Positions 1 through 8,145 of a stretch of 44,038 nt of DNA are shown piece by piece (within the stretch, counting starts at the first letter, position 1; every line of letters starts with the position of its first letter). Location: positions 1-44,038 of the forward strand of contig JAUNBK010000023.1 in assembly GCA_030527105.1 (NCBI GenBank). Reading direction: 5' to 3'. Under the pieces are notes generated by a model. That model did no database searches. It was given only the letters and a program-made list of their open reading frames with translations, and was not told the origin of the DNA. Source of the DNA: Planctomycetia bacterium. GTDB lineage: Bacteria; Planctomycetota; Planctomycetia; Pirellulales; Thermoguttaceae. A program made the position numbers and the translations under genes.

Positions 1-500
1 AAATCCCGCCGCCGGAGGAAGCCGAATTTCCCGCAATCGTCGAATTTGTGACCGTCAGCGTGTCGGAGGAGTTGTAAATCCCGCCGCCGTAGGAAGCGGG
101 GTAGCTGCCGTAGGCGGACGCCGAATTTCCCGCAATCGTCGAATTTGTGACCGTCAGCATGCCAGAGGAGTTGTAAATCCCGCCGCCGTAGGAATCGGGG
201 TAGCTGCCGTAGGCGGACGCCGAATTTCCCGCAATCGTCGAATTTGTGACCGTCAGCGTGCCGGAGTAGTTGTAAATCCCGCCGCCGCAGGAAGCGGGAG
301 CACCGCCTTGGGAGGAAGCTGAATTTCCCATAATCGTCGAATTTGTGATCGTCAGCGTGCCGGAGAGGTTGTAAATCCCGCCGCCGCAGGCTCTGCCGTG
401 GGAAGAGTCGGCGGACGCCGAATTTCCTGTAATCGTCGAATTGGTTACCGTCAGCGTGCCGCCGTCGTTGTAAATCCCGCCGCCGTAGGAATCGGGGTAG
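1..500 (-). repeat. 99-bp tandem repeats encoding beta-helix coils
   Basis: The marker ttgtaaatcc recurs at 72, 171, 270, 369 and 468, an exact 99-base period (33 residues). The unit at the extreme left lacks about 24 bases and is 75 bases long (25 residues). Each unit encodes GGGIYN, then GTLTVTNSTI, then GNSAS and a variable Gly/Ser/Tyr-rich linker. Units at 72 and 171 are almost identical, so unequal recombination could change the copy number in frame. The reading frame stays open throughout. Confidence 0.9.
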
Positions 501-1013
501 CTGCCGTAGGATTTTCCGCCAGTGAGGGTGAGGCCACCGAGGTTGAGGGTGGTGGCGGATCCGGAGACGGTCATGACGCGGGAGAGTTGGGCTGCGTCGA
601 GGGTCAGGTTTTGCGTGCCGAGGGAGACGATGGTGACGGAGCCGAATTGGGTGGCGTCAATGGAGATGGTGAGTTCATCGCTCTGGGCGGCGTAGGTGAT
701 GGTGTTTTGGTCGTCGGTCGTGCGGAGGACGATAAGGTCGGATTCGGTCGTCTCTGCGGCCTCGGAGATCGCTTCTTTCAGAGAGGTGACGGAAAGTTCG
801 GCAGCTGTGATCTCGATGAGATTCAGACTGGACGAACTCGTCGGAAGGTCGAATTCCGCATACTGCGTTCGAATCGTCTCGTAATCCGCTGGCGTGACGC
901 TCAAAAGCGCGCGTTCCTCCAACGTCTCAACCCGAAGCGTGCGGTGACGAACAAAGTTTAATCGTTTGTTTTTGCGACGAATATCATTCGTGTGTGTGTG
1001 TGTGTGTGTGCAT
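1..1013 (-). CDS. Giant beta-helix adhesin, 5' part only; start codon out of frame
   Basis: This is the N-terminal part of a large surface protein that runs off the left edge. The frame read leftward from about 988 begins with a basic stretch and then LRVETLEERALLSV, which resembles the LEPR-XLL motif at the N-terminus of very large planctomycete proteins. About 100 residues of conserved passenger follow, then right-handed beta-helix repeats built on GGGIYN / GTLTVTNSTI / GNSAS, mostly 33 residues each. The only well-placed start is an ATG at 1013-1011 with AAGGA seven bases upstream (1025-1021). It is followed directly by (CA)10 and, read as given, meets TGA after eight codons. The LEER frame has no ATG and is closed upstream by TAA at 1039-1037. 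So the gene is either in a phase-OFF state, uses a non-standard start, or carries a sequence error in the dinucleotide tract. The large C-terminal part cannot be assessed. Confidence 0.75.
519..653 (-). repeat. Block shared with the second adhesin (partner 43907-44038)
   Basis: From the LNLGGL...LTGG coding stretch back to FGSVTIVSLGTQNLTLDAAQLSRV, the two adhesin genes are almost identical at base level, with a 3-base length difference and only a few substitutions. The two copies are in the same orientation about 43 kb apart. Confidence 0.9.
989..1010 (-). repeat. (CA)10 microsatellite between start codon and adhesin frame
   Basis: Ten uninterrupted TG units on the plus strand (991-1010) read as (CA)10 on the coding strand. 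They sit directly after the ATG at 1013-1011. The distance from the ATG to the first codon of the adhesin frame (AAT, 988-986) is 22 bases, one more than a multiple of three. Eight or eleven CA units would join the ATG to the adhesin frame; nine or ten would not. Such tracts change length by slipped-strand mispairing and act as ON/OFF switches in known contingency loci. That it does so here is inference. Confidence 0.8.
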
Positions 1014-1506
1014 GATAGGTTCCTTCTCTTTGGATGTTATTTAGGGACCAAGTGTGTTCGAGATACGTCCGTGCGCTCTTTGGATTTGTTTGATTTTTGA
1101 GAGCGTAGAAGGTGCCATGTCACGGCGGCTCCAAAAATGTGCAAACAAAAAGCATCGTTCCCGACATTACCCATTCTAACATTTCAAAGTCCAGTGTCAA
1201 GTGGGGGGGGAGAGAAAATTTCCCAAAAATTTTCAAGAAATCGAATTTTTTTGTAAAATCACGTTGCGAAGCTCTCCTTTCGCTGAAACTTCAAATCGTC
1301 TGGGGGGAGAAAAAGAGAGCTTGTTTATACTCGTCCTCCTGTAGAATTCAGGGGTTCACGAAGTCGTTCGCGATGCCATGTTGCGAAAAAAATAGCTCCA
1401 AATGGTCGTCTGTTTGAATTCGCAATTGTGAACAATGGCGAGTCGGGACGACCAGTGGAACTCTAAAAAGGGACGGTGTGCCGCACGAGAGGGGGGAGGG
1501 GGAGAC
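1014..1506. other. Intergenic region upstream of the adhesin
   Basis: There is no convincing gene in these 493 bases. The region would hold the adhesin promoter (minus strand) and the end of the beta-helix gene transcript. A TATAAA-like box on the minus strand (plus 1324-1329) is the best -10 candidate, but it lacks a clear -35 and would give a leader of about 300 bases. G-rich runs occur, including eight G at 1203-1210. The AAGGA ribosome-binding site of the adhesin lies at 1021-1025. Confidence 0.5.
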
Positions 1507-3324
1507 TCATTTCTCCTTGAGCGTCGAGTGCGCGTCGTTTCCTGTGAGACGGCGATATTCCTCAAACGTCACGCCTTCGCGCGCCTCGTTCGACCAGTAG
1601 AAAAGAGGCACGGAACTCGGGGCTTCCACCGGCTGAATGTAGGTGTTCTGGTCGATTTTGAATTCCCGAATGCGCGGATTGAAGAACCAAATCATCGCGT
1701 TAGCGGCACTGTTGAAAACGTTGTTTCTATACGTGATATCGACTTCCCCCGCTTGAAAACCATACGCAAGCAGGTGCGTCCCGCGCTTGTCCGGGCGCTG
1801 AGCGTGACTCCAACCGAAGCCCGACTCGACACACTCGTTTTGCTCGAAAACCAACCCCTGAATGCGCGTTTCACGATTCGAAAACCAAATCTCGTACCCT
1901 TGCTCGCAGCGATACGTTTTGTTGCCGCGATAAACGACATTCCTCACCACGCTCGGGTCCGGTCCCTGATTCGTCATTGCGACGTCGTAAATGTGGGCGA
2001 AATAGTTGTTTTCCACCAAAATATCCGACGCGCTGCACCAGAACTCGACGCCATTGCCATAGCGCACGGGACCGTGGTCGCGCGTGTAGAGGTGCGAGCC
2101 ACCAATCCAGAGGAACCGACAATTGCGAATCGTCGCCCTGGAGACGCTCCCTCCTGCGGCTCCGTGCGCGCCGGTGTATGCTGCCGCGAGTCCGTCGAGG
2201 ATGAAGTCGTGGTGCCCTCCCATCACGAAAATGTGTCGTTTGAGAGCCGCCTCCATCATGTCGTACACTTCGGCGGGATTCTTCTCCGACCGCATCCAAA
2301 CGCGGCTCGACTGTGGATCATAATAGAAGTCGCCCTGATTCTCAAGCGTCTCGACGCTCCACCGTTTCCACCCGGCTTTCTTCTCTTTCTCACCTTTTTC
2401 GACCAGAATGATGTTGCCAACGTCTGCCGTCAGACCGAGCGACTCGACCTCCAAACGTGCGGTGTCGAGGATTTCGACCGACCACTCGCACCCCGTCGGA
2501 AGCGACGCGCCGACGAAAAACGACAAGCGCCCGTCCGAAACGTCCGCCATCGCGCTCGTTTTGACGAGAATCTCGAACGTTTGCCACTCCTCCTTCATCT
2601 CCAACTTCTCGGGCATCGACACGGAACCAAGCCCACTCCACGGATGCCGACTTTGGATGAGGGACACATTTTTGACCTCAAACGGAATCGACGCTCGCGC
2701 GCGGAACCGAACGCGGTAGGTTTCGTTCGCACGGAGAGGGAACGCGGCATTGTTGAGCTGGATGTTGGATTCTCGTTCTCCAATTTGCGAACAGCGGAGC
2801 GTGAAAACCTCTCCGGTCTCGGTTTTTTGCGTTGTAAAGGTCGCTTTTCCCTTGCCATCGCAATGGTAGGACCATCTGCCCGAGAGAAATTCCGGCGCAG
2901 GCTCTTCCTTTGCCACGCGGTCCTCCATGGTGCACCAAAGGGAATCCCCCTCGCGCGTCCAAAAACGTTCGTGACACAAATCGACACTCGCAAGGAAGCG
3001 CGGAGCGGCGCCATCTCCATACCTCGTGAACAAGATCGGCTTCCCCTCCTCGCCACTTTGGCACTGAAGCGACTCCCGCCACGTGCAGCCTGCGCGGAAA
3101 AACACCCTGTCGCCCGGCAAAAGCTGCGTTTGATTGACCCTTCGAACCGTCTGCCACGCGGTCTGAGGCGTTTGGCCGTCCTGGGCGTCCGACCCCTGGT
3201 GCGCGTCGACGTAATAATCCACCGCCACGCAGGGAGCCATCAACATCTGAAGCGCAAGAAACAAGCCACAAAGCCATCCAAAACCAGAAACATACACGGA
3301 ATCGCGCACCACAAACTTCAACAT
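1507..3324 (-). CDS. Secreted right-handed beta-helix protein (polysaccharide-lyase-like)
   Basis: The product is 605 residues, with an N-terminal hydrophobic signal peptide (about residues 12-34) followed by YYVDAHQGSDAQDG. That sequence resembles the opening strand of parallel beta-helix proteins related to pectate lyases and chondroitinase B. Residues about 150-300 contain a domain with NETYRVRFRARAS, like carbohydrate-binding modules of the CBM4/9 type, inserted ahead of the main helix. The C-terminal half has repeated short-strand Asn patterns (RNCRFLWIGG, VENNYFAHIYD, RNNVFNSAANA) typical of beta-helix turns. An AGGAG site lies seven bases before the ATG. It follows rpsD on the same strand, with a possible hairpin between them. 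A role in degrading acidic polysaccharide is inferred from the fold only; no catalytic residues were assigned. Confidence 0.7.
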   Translation of the reverse strand: MLKFVVRDSVYVSGFGWLCGLFLALQMLMAPCVAVDYYVDAHQGSDAQDGQTPQTAWQTVRRVNQTQLLPGDRVFFRAGCTWRESLQCQSGEEGKPILFTRYGDGAAPRFLASVDLCHERFWTREGDSLWCTMEDRVAKEEPAPEFLSGRWSYHCDGKGKATFTTQKTETGEVFTLRCSQIGERESNIQLNNAAFPLRANETYRVRFRARASIPFEVKNVSLIQSRHPWSGLGSVSMPEKLEMKEEWQTFEILVKTSAMADVSDGRLSFFVGASLPTGCEWSVEILDTARLEVESLGLTADVGNIILVEKGEKEKKAGWKRWSVETLENQGDFYYDPQSSRVWMRSEKNPAEVYDMMEAALKRHIFVMGGHHDFILDGLAAAYTGAHGAAGGSVSRATIRNCRFLWIGGSHLYTRDHGPVRYGNGVEFWCSASDILVENNYFAHIYDVAMTNQGPDPSVVRNVVYRGNKTYRCEQGYEIWFSNRETRIQGLVFEQNECVESGFGWSHAQRPDKRGTHLLAYGFQAGEVDITYRNNVFNSAANAMIWFFNPRIREFKIDQNTYIQPVEAPSSVPLFYWSNEAREGVTFEEYRRLTGNDAHSTLKEK

Positions 3325-3370
3325 AAGAATCTCCTAGAGGTAGGAACCTAAACGAACACCAGTCGCAAAC

Positions 3371-3402
3371 AAGAAAAGCGCGCCCCAGAAACTCCAGAGC
3401 GC
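3371..3402 (-). terminator. Possible rpsD terminator
   Basis: Read on the minus strand, GCGCTC (3402-3397) can pair with GGGCGC (3385-3380), including one G-U pair, across an 11-base loop. A T-rich run (3377-3371) follows. It lies about 35 bases after the rpsD stop. The stem is short, so this is tentative. Confidence 0.35.
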
Positions 3403-3434
3403 ACGACAAAAGGCACGTTTTCTCGCAACGGAAA

Positions 3435-4064
3435 TTAGCGCGAGAGGAACTCGACCACGAGACCGATTTCGACGGGAAGCGTGAAATCGTCCGCCATTGG
3501 GAGACTCGTAATCGTGATCGTCAGCGTTTCGGGATCAACCGAGAGCCACGGAATCGTGACGTTCGAGCCGACGGAGGCGAAAATCTCTTTATACATTTCG
3601 CGCAGTTTGTCGTTATGAATCGTGATAACGTCGCCAGGACGAACGGAAAAAGACGCGACGTCCGTCGGCTGACCATTCACGACGAAATGGCGATGCGCAA
3701 CACCTTGGCGAGCCTGCGGGCGCGTACGGCACACGCCAGCGCGACGCAGGACGTTGTCCAACCGACGCTCACACAAGACCTTGAGGTTGTCGCCCGTGTT
3801 TCCCTTTTGGCGCGTTGCAATGGCGTAAAGTTTGCGCAATTGGCGCTCGCTGATGCCGTAGTAATACTTAATCTTTTGTTTTTCCGCCAACGACTGACCA
3901 TAAACGGATTTGCGCCCACGCGGACGCGCCATGCCGGGAGCGAAAGGTCGACGCGAAGTCGCTTTCACGGCACCGTTGCTCTCAAAAATGTTGACGTACT
4001 GTTCATCTTTTTTCGCGCAAAAACGACGATTGATGCGCGCCTTAGGCCCTGTATAATGCGCCAT
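3435..4064 (-). CDS. rpsD: 30S ribosomal protein S4
   Basis: The product is 209 residues, the normal length for S4, the primary 16S rRNA-binding protein that helps nucleate small-subunit assembly. The N-terminus MAHYTGPKARINRRF is typical. The S4 RNA-binding domain is visible as RRLDNVLRRAGVC...QARQGVAHRHFVVNG (about residues 100-130). The N-terminal region lacks the four-cysteine zinc motif, so it is the zinc-free form. AAAGGA precedes the ATG by a few bases. The gene stands alone rather than in the alpha operon with rpsM/rpsK/rpoA, and it diverges from tyrA. Confidence 0.97.
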   Translation of the reverse strand: MAHYTGPKARINRRFCAKKDEQYVNIFESNGAVKATSRRPFAPGMARPRGRKSVYGQSLAEKQKIKYYYGISERQLRKLYAIATRQKGNTGDNLKVLCERRLDNVLRRAGVCRTRPQARQGVAHRHFVVNGQPTDVASFSVRPGDVITIHNDKLREMYKEIFASVGSNVTIPWLSVDPETLTITITSLPMADDFTLPVEIGLVVEFLSR

Positions 4065-4190
4065 ATGGATTTCCTTTCGAGATTCTCAAAATTCAAACTC
4101 TGCCTTTTAGCACCCCCCAATCGTTCTGAGACTGGAGTGGAGAAACTACCGCAGCTTCTATCAATTCCGGTACCAAAATAAGCGCCTTGG

Positions 4191-4196
4191 ATTATA
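4191..4196 (-). promoter_or_regulatory. -10 box of rpsD promoter
   Basis: A perfect TATAAT reads on the minus strand at 4196-4191, about 130 bases upstream of the rpsD ATG. At 17-base spacing the -35 is only CTTTTA, a weak match. The roughly 115-base leader that follows could hold an S4 autoregulatory structure, but none was identified. Confidence 0.5.
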
Positions 4197-4297
4197 GCAG
4201 AATTCTTCGATAATAAAAGGGGGGGCATCTGCGGTCGAGCAGGGCGCAGGGCAAGCTGGGCAAGAGGGAAGGAGGGAAAAAGTTTTTTCGCTGGGTC

Positions 4298-4326
4298 TTT
4301 ACACATGGTGGGTTTTGTGGTATAAT
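4298..4326 (+). promoter_or_regulatory. Sigma-70-type promoter of the tyrA-purL-purQ operon
   Basis: TTTACA (4298-4303) and TATAAT (4321-4326) are separated by exactly 17 bases. Transcription would start near 4333, giving a leader of about 30-50 bases. That is too short for a purine riboswitch, and none is seen. Confidence 0.8.
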
Positions 4327-4363
4327 CCAAGCGTGTTGTATCCTGTGTCCGAAGAAACATAAT

Positions 4364-5221
4364 GTGTCCGAAACGAACGAGCCTATGAATTGTGCCATCC
4401 TTGGTGTTGGTCTTATTGGTGCCTCTATTGGAAAAGCGCTCCTTGCGCGCGGTTTGGCGGATCGCGTTATGGGGTTCGGGCGCGATTGGGAGAATCTCAA
4501 CGTCGCGCTCAAGTCCCGATGTGTGACCCATATCACGCTGTCCCTTGAGGAGGCGGTTCGGGAGGCGCATGTCGTTTTCGTTTGCGCTCCGGTTGGTGCA
4601 ATTCCTTCGCTCGTGGAGCAGGGAGCCGAGTGGGCGAGAACGGGGGCGATTTTCACGGACACCGGGAGTTCGAAACTCCAAATTCTTCGCATGCTGCACG
4701 CCACGCCGTTGGCGCGAGGGTGTACTTTTGTCGGCGCGCATCCCATCGCAGGAAAAGAAATTTCTGGAGCCGGGTCGGCAGATGAAAATCTATTTTGCGA
4801 GAAACTCGTCGTCGTCACGCCCACGGAAGAGACGCCGGAGGAGGCAATCTCGCTCGTGTTGGAGATTTGGGAGGGGATGGGTGCCCGAGTGTGTCGAATG
4901 TCGGCAGAGGAGCACGATCATGTTCTCGCGAAGACGAGCCATCTTCCGCACTTGATTTCTTGCGCACTCTCTGCCATGATTTCTCCCGAAGAACACGGGC
5001 TGGCGGGGACGGGTTTTGAGTCCATGACGCGGCTGGCGAAAGGGAGTCCTGAAGTGTGGAAAGACATTGTGCGGGACAATAAAGACGAAATTCTCTCCGC
5101 GCTGGCGGGGTATCAACAATACTTACAAACGCTTCACGATGTGATCCGTCGCGACGACGCCACGGCATTGGAAGCTTTTTTACAAACAGCAAAGAAAAAT
5201 CGCAATGCTTTGGGAAATTGA
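4364..5221 (+). CDS. tyrA: Prephenate dehydrogenase
   Basis: TyrA oxidatively decarboxylates prephenate to 4-hydroxyphenylpyruvate with NAD(P)+ in tyrosine synthesis. The product is up to 285 residues. The Rossmann motif GVGLIGASIG lies near the N-terminus. VFVCAPVGAI, FTDTGSSK, GAHPIAGKE (with the conserved substrate-site His) and SHLPHLIS are characteristic of the family. There is no ACT or chorismate mutase domain. The frame opens with GTG at 4364; an in-frame ATG at 4385 (MNCAILGVG) is also possible, and neither has a strong Shine-Dalgarno. The 3' end overlaps the start of purL by 17 bases, indicating translational coupling. Confidence 0.92.
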   Translation: MSETNEPMNCAILGVGLIGASIGKALLARGLADRVMGFGRDWENLNVALKSRCVTHITLSLEEAVREAHVVFVCAPVGAIPSLVEQGAEWARTGAIFTDTGSSKLQILRMLHATPLARGCTFVGAHPIAGKEISGAGSADENLFCEKLVVVTPTEETPEEAISLVLEIWEGMGARVCRMSAEEHDHVLAKTSHLPHLISCALSAMISPEEHGLAGTGFESMTRLAKGSPEVWKDIVRDNKDEILSALAGYQQYLQTLHDVIRRDDATALEAFLQTAKKNRNALGN

Positions 5222-8108
5222 TATCTATCCGAAGACCAGCCAGGTAGACGCGCTGGCGAACGAAGTTTTAACGAAGGCGGCTCCGCTTGGTCTTCTTGCG
5301 AGCGAGACAAAAGCGAGAGCGTGTCGAGGGTATTTGATTCAGGGCGACCTCACGCGCGAGCAAATTCGTCGCGTTGCGGACGAGCTTCTCTCCGACCGGG
5401 TGGTGGAAGAGACGCGCATTTTTCCGCTCTCGGAGTACGAATCGGACGCACGCGAGGGAGAAACTCTCGTCCACGTCCTTCCCAAGCCAGGAGTGATGGA
5501 CCCCGTCGCGGCAAGCGCCGCAAAAGCCATGCGCGACATGGGTATCGAGACGGAAGCCATTCGAACTTTCCGAAAGTTCTTTTTTGCTGGACTCTCCGAC
5601 GCGCAAATCGACAAACTTTGTTGGAAGATTCTCGCGAACGAAGCGATCGAGCAGGTCGTCAAAGGTGCGTTCTCGTTCGAACGTTTGGAAGTTGGGAATC
5701 CCTACGAATTCCAACTCGTCACGGTTCCGATCCGAACGATGTCCGACGAGGAATTGAAAACGCTCTCGCTTAAGGGGCAGCTGTATCTTTCGCTCGTGGA
5801 AATGCAGACGATTCAGACGCACTTTCGTGAGTTGGGGCGCGACGCGACGGACGTGGAACTCGAAACCATCGCGCAGACGTGGAGCGAGCATTGCTCTCAC
5901 AAAACGCTTGCGGGGCGGATCGCTTATCGGGACGAAGAGCGCGAGATTCGCTTCACGAATATGCTCAAAGAGACTATTTTTGCCGCGACGCAAGAGATTC
6001 GTAAGAATCTGGGCGAAAACGACTGGTGCGTGAGTGTGTTTAAGGACAACGCTGGCGTCGTGACGTTCGACGATGAGTACAATATTTGCTTCAAAGTAGA
6101 AACGCACAACCACCCCTCCGCGTTGGAACCCTACGGGGGAGCAAACACGGGGATTGGTGGCGTCATTCGCGACCCCATGGGGACAGGGATGGGCGCGAAG
6201 CCGATTTGCAATACCGATGTGTTTTGTTTTGCGCCGCCAGAGATGCCGCTCGAGGCGCTCCCTCAGGGTGTCCTCCACCCAAAACGCGTCATGCAGGGCG
6301 TTGTGGCGGGCGTGCGCGACTACGGAAACCGAATGGGAATTCCTACGATCAACGGTGCCGTTTATTTCGACGAACGCTATCTTGGGAATCCGCTCGTTTA
6401 TTGTGGGAACGTCGGCTTGATTCCGTGCGACAAATCTTTCAAAAAGACCAATCCGAACGACCTTATCGTCGCGGTGGGAGGACGCACGGGGCGCGACGGC
6501 ATCCATGGAGCAACGTTTAGCTCGGCGGAACTTACGCACGAAAGCGAGTCGCTCTCTGGGGGCGCGGTGCAAATAGGCAACGCAATCACGGAAAAAATGG
6601 TTTTGGACATTCTTCTCGAGGCGCGCGACCGTGGATTATACACTGCCGTCACGGATTGTGGCGCAGGCGGCTTCTCCAGTGCCGTCGGAGAGATGGGAGA
6701 AGAGATCGGCGCGGAAGTCTGGCTCGAGAAAATCCCTCTCAAATACGAGGGCTTGTCTTATTCGGAAATGTGGATTTCTGAGGCGCAAGAGCGAATGGTT
6801 TTCTCTGTTCCGGACGAAAAGTGGGCGGAACTCAAAGCCTTGTGTGATTCGGAGGGCGTGGAGGCAACAATCATTGGGCGCTTCGTTCCCACCGGGAATT
6901 TGAAGCTGCTCTACAACGGCGTTTCGGTCGCGGACATCACGATGGAATTTATGCACAACGGACGTCCGCCCGTGGTTCGCGACGCGATTTATGCGCCCCC
7001 GGCAACGCTCCCCGTCGAGTTGCCGAGCAAGTCGGATTATTCGGAGGATTTGTTTCGCATCCTCTCGTCGTGGAACGTTGCGAGCAAGCATTGGATTGTG
7101 CGTCAATACGATCATGAAGTCCAAGGCGGAAGCGCGATTAAGCCTCTTGTCGGCGTGAATAACGACGGACCGGGAGATGCTTCAGTCGTTCGTCCTCGTC
7201 TCGAGTCGTCGCGCGGCATCGTTATCTCTTGCGGAATGAATCCGCTTTATGGCGATTACGACACCTACTGGATGGCGGCGGGCGCGATTGATGAGGCGCT
7301 GCGAAATGCCGTGGCGGTTGGTGCCGACCCGGAAAAAATCGCCATTCTCGACAACTTCTGCTGGGGAAATACCGACCGGCCTGAAACGCTCGGCTCCTTG
7401 GTGCGAAGCGCGATTGCGTGTCGCGATATGTCGATTGCCTTGGGCACGCCGTTCGTGAGTGGAAAAGATAGTCTCAATAACGAATTCCGCCCCGCTGGCG
7501 AGGAACCCATCAGCATCCCGCCGTCGCTTCTCATCAGCGCAATGGGGCAGGTCGCCGATGTTGCGAAGTGCGTTACGATGGATATCAAGGAGAGTGGCAA
7601 CGCGCTTTATCTCGTCGGACTCACGCGTGAAGAAATGGGTGGCTCCCACTTCTGCCTCGTCCATGGACTCAAGGGTGGCGCGGTGCCGAAAGTTGATTTT
7701 GAGACGACGAAGAAAACACTCAAAGCCGTCTTCAACGCGATCGGATCGGGCAGCGTTCGTGCGTGCCACGATTTGAGCGAGGGCGGGCTGGCGGTCGCGA
7801 TTGCCGAGATGGCTTTTGCGGGCGAGTTGGGCGCGGAGATCGATTTGAGAGCCGTTCCTACGGAGGGTGCCACGCTTTCCGATGCGGCATTGGCGTTTAG
7901 CGAGTCGCATACGCGATTTTTGTGCGAAGTGTCTGCGGAAAAAGAAGCGGCGTTCGCGAAGGCATTGGAGGGTGTCGCGTTCGCAAAGGTTGGACGCGTG
8001 AACGATTCCTCTCAATTGACCCTCATCGGCACGGACGGAACGCTCGTTGCGGAGGCGTCTTTGAAATCGCTCAAGGATGCGTGGATTCGCCCCTTGGATT
8101 GGGAATAA
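5205..8108 (+). CDS. purL: Phosphoribosylformylglycinamidine synthase, PurS-like/PurL fusion
   Basis: PurL converts FGAR to FGAM with ATP and ammonia supplied by the glutaminase PurQ, the next gene. At 967 residues it is longer than small PurL (about 740) and shorter than the single-chain enzyme (about 1300). The extra N-terminus (about 1-170) contains two PurS-like stretches, WEIDIYPKTSQVDALANEV and LVHVLPKPGVMDPVAASA, suggesting that the PurS subunit is fused on. The catalytic body shows TWSEHCSHKT, FKVETHNHPSA, PYGGANTGIGG and, in the second half, GTPFVSGKDSLNN and CHDLSEGG. There is no C-terminal glutaminase domain. The start lies inside the end of tyrA. Confidence 0.95.
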   Translation: MLWEIDIYPKTSQVDALANEVLTKAAPLGLLASETKARACRGYLIQGDLTREQIRRVADELLSDRVVEETRIFPLSEYESDAREGETLVHVLPKPGVMDPVAASAAKAMRDMGIETEAIRTFRKFFFAGLSDAQIDKLCWKILANEAIEQVVKGAFSFERLEVGNPYEFQLVTVPIRTMSDEELKTLSLKGQLYLSLVEMQTIQTHFRELGRDATDVELETIAQTWSEHCSHKTLAGRIAYRDEEREIRFTNMLKETIFAATQEIRKNLGENDWCVSVFKDNAGVVTFDDEYNICFKVETHNHPSALEPYGGANTGIGGVIRDPMGTGMGAKPICNTDVFCFAPPEMPLEALPQGVLHPKRVMQGVVAGVRDYGNRMGIPTINGAVYFDERYLGNPLVYCGNVGLIPCDKSFKKTNPNDLIVAVGGRTGRDGIHGATFSSAELTHESESLSGGAVQIGNAITEKMVLDILLEARDRGLYTAVTDCGAGGFSSAVGEMGEEIGAEVWLEKIPLKYEGLSYSEMWISEAQERMVFSVPDEKWAELKALCDSEGVEATIIGRFVPTGNLKLLYNGVSVADITMEFMHNGRPPVVRDAIYAPPATLPVELPSKSDYSEDLFRILSSWNVASKHWIVRQYDHEVQGGSAIKPLVGVNNDGPGDASVVRPRLESSRGIVISCGMNPLYGDYDTYWMAAGAIDEALRNAVAVGADPEKIAILDNFCWGNTDRPETLGSLVRSAIACRDMSIALGTPFVSGKDSLNNEFRPAGEEPISIPPSLLISAMGQVADVAKCVTMDIKESGNALYLVGLTREEMGGSHFCLVHGLKGGAVPKVDFETTKKTLKAVFNAIGSGSVRACHDLSEGGLAVAIAEMAFAGELGAEIDLRAVPTEGATLSDAALAFSESHTRFLCEVSAEKEAAFAKALEGVAFAKVGRVNDSSQLTLIGTDGTLVAEASLKSLKDAWIRPLDWE

Positions 8109-8145
8109 TCCTATTTTTTGTTACACACAATTGGAGAACATAATC

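Noticed and set aside
1..500. Regular repeats considered as a CRISPR array
   Set aside because: Units are 99 bases, similar throughout, and form one open reading frame with beta-helix motifs; there are no unique spacers and no cas genes.
398..961. 187-codon plus-strand frame with Gly-rich product
   Set aside because: It mirrors the repeat-containing adhesin frame on the other strand and has no family features.
1112..1417. 101-codon plus-strand frame in the adhesin upstream region
   Set aside because: It has low-complexity composition, no ribosome-binding site and no family similarity.
1435..3351. 638-codon open frame on the plus strand
   Set aside because: It is antisense to the beta-helix gene, which has a signal peptide, ribosome-binding site and protein-like composition. 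The plus frame is Arg/His-rich shadow sequence.
5268..6572. 434-codon minus-strand frame
   Set aside because: It is antisense to purL and has no recognisable domain.
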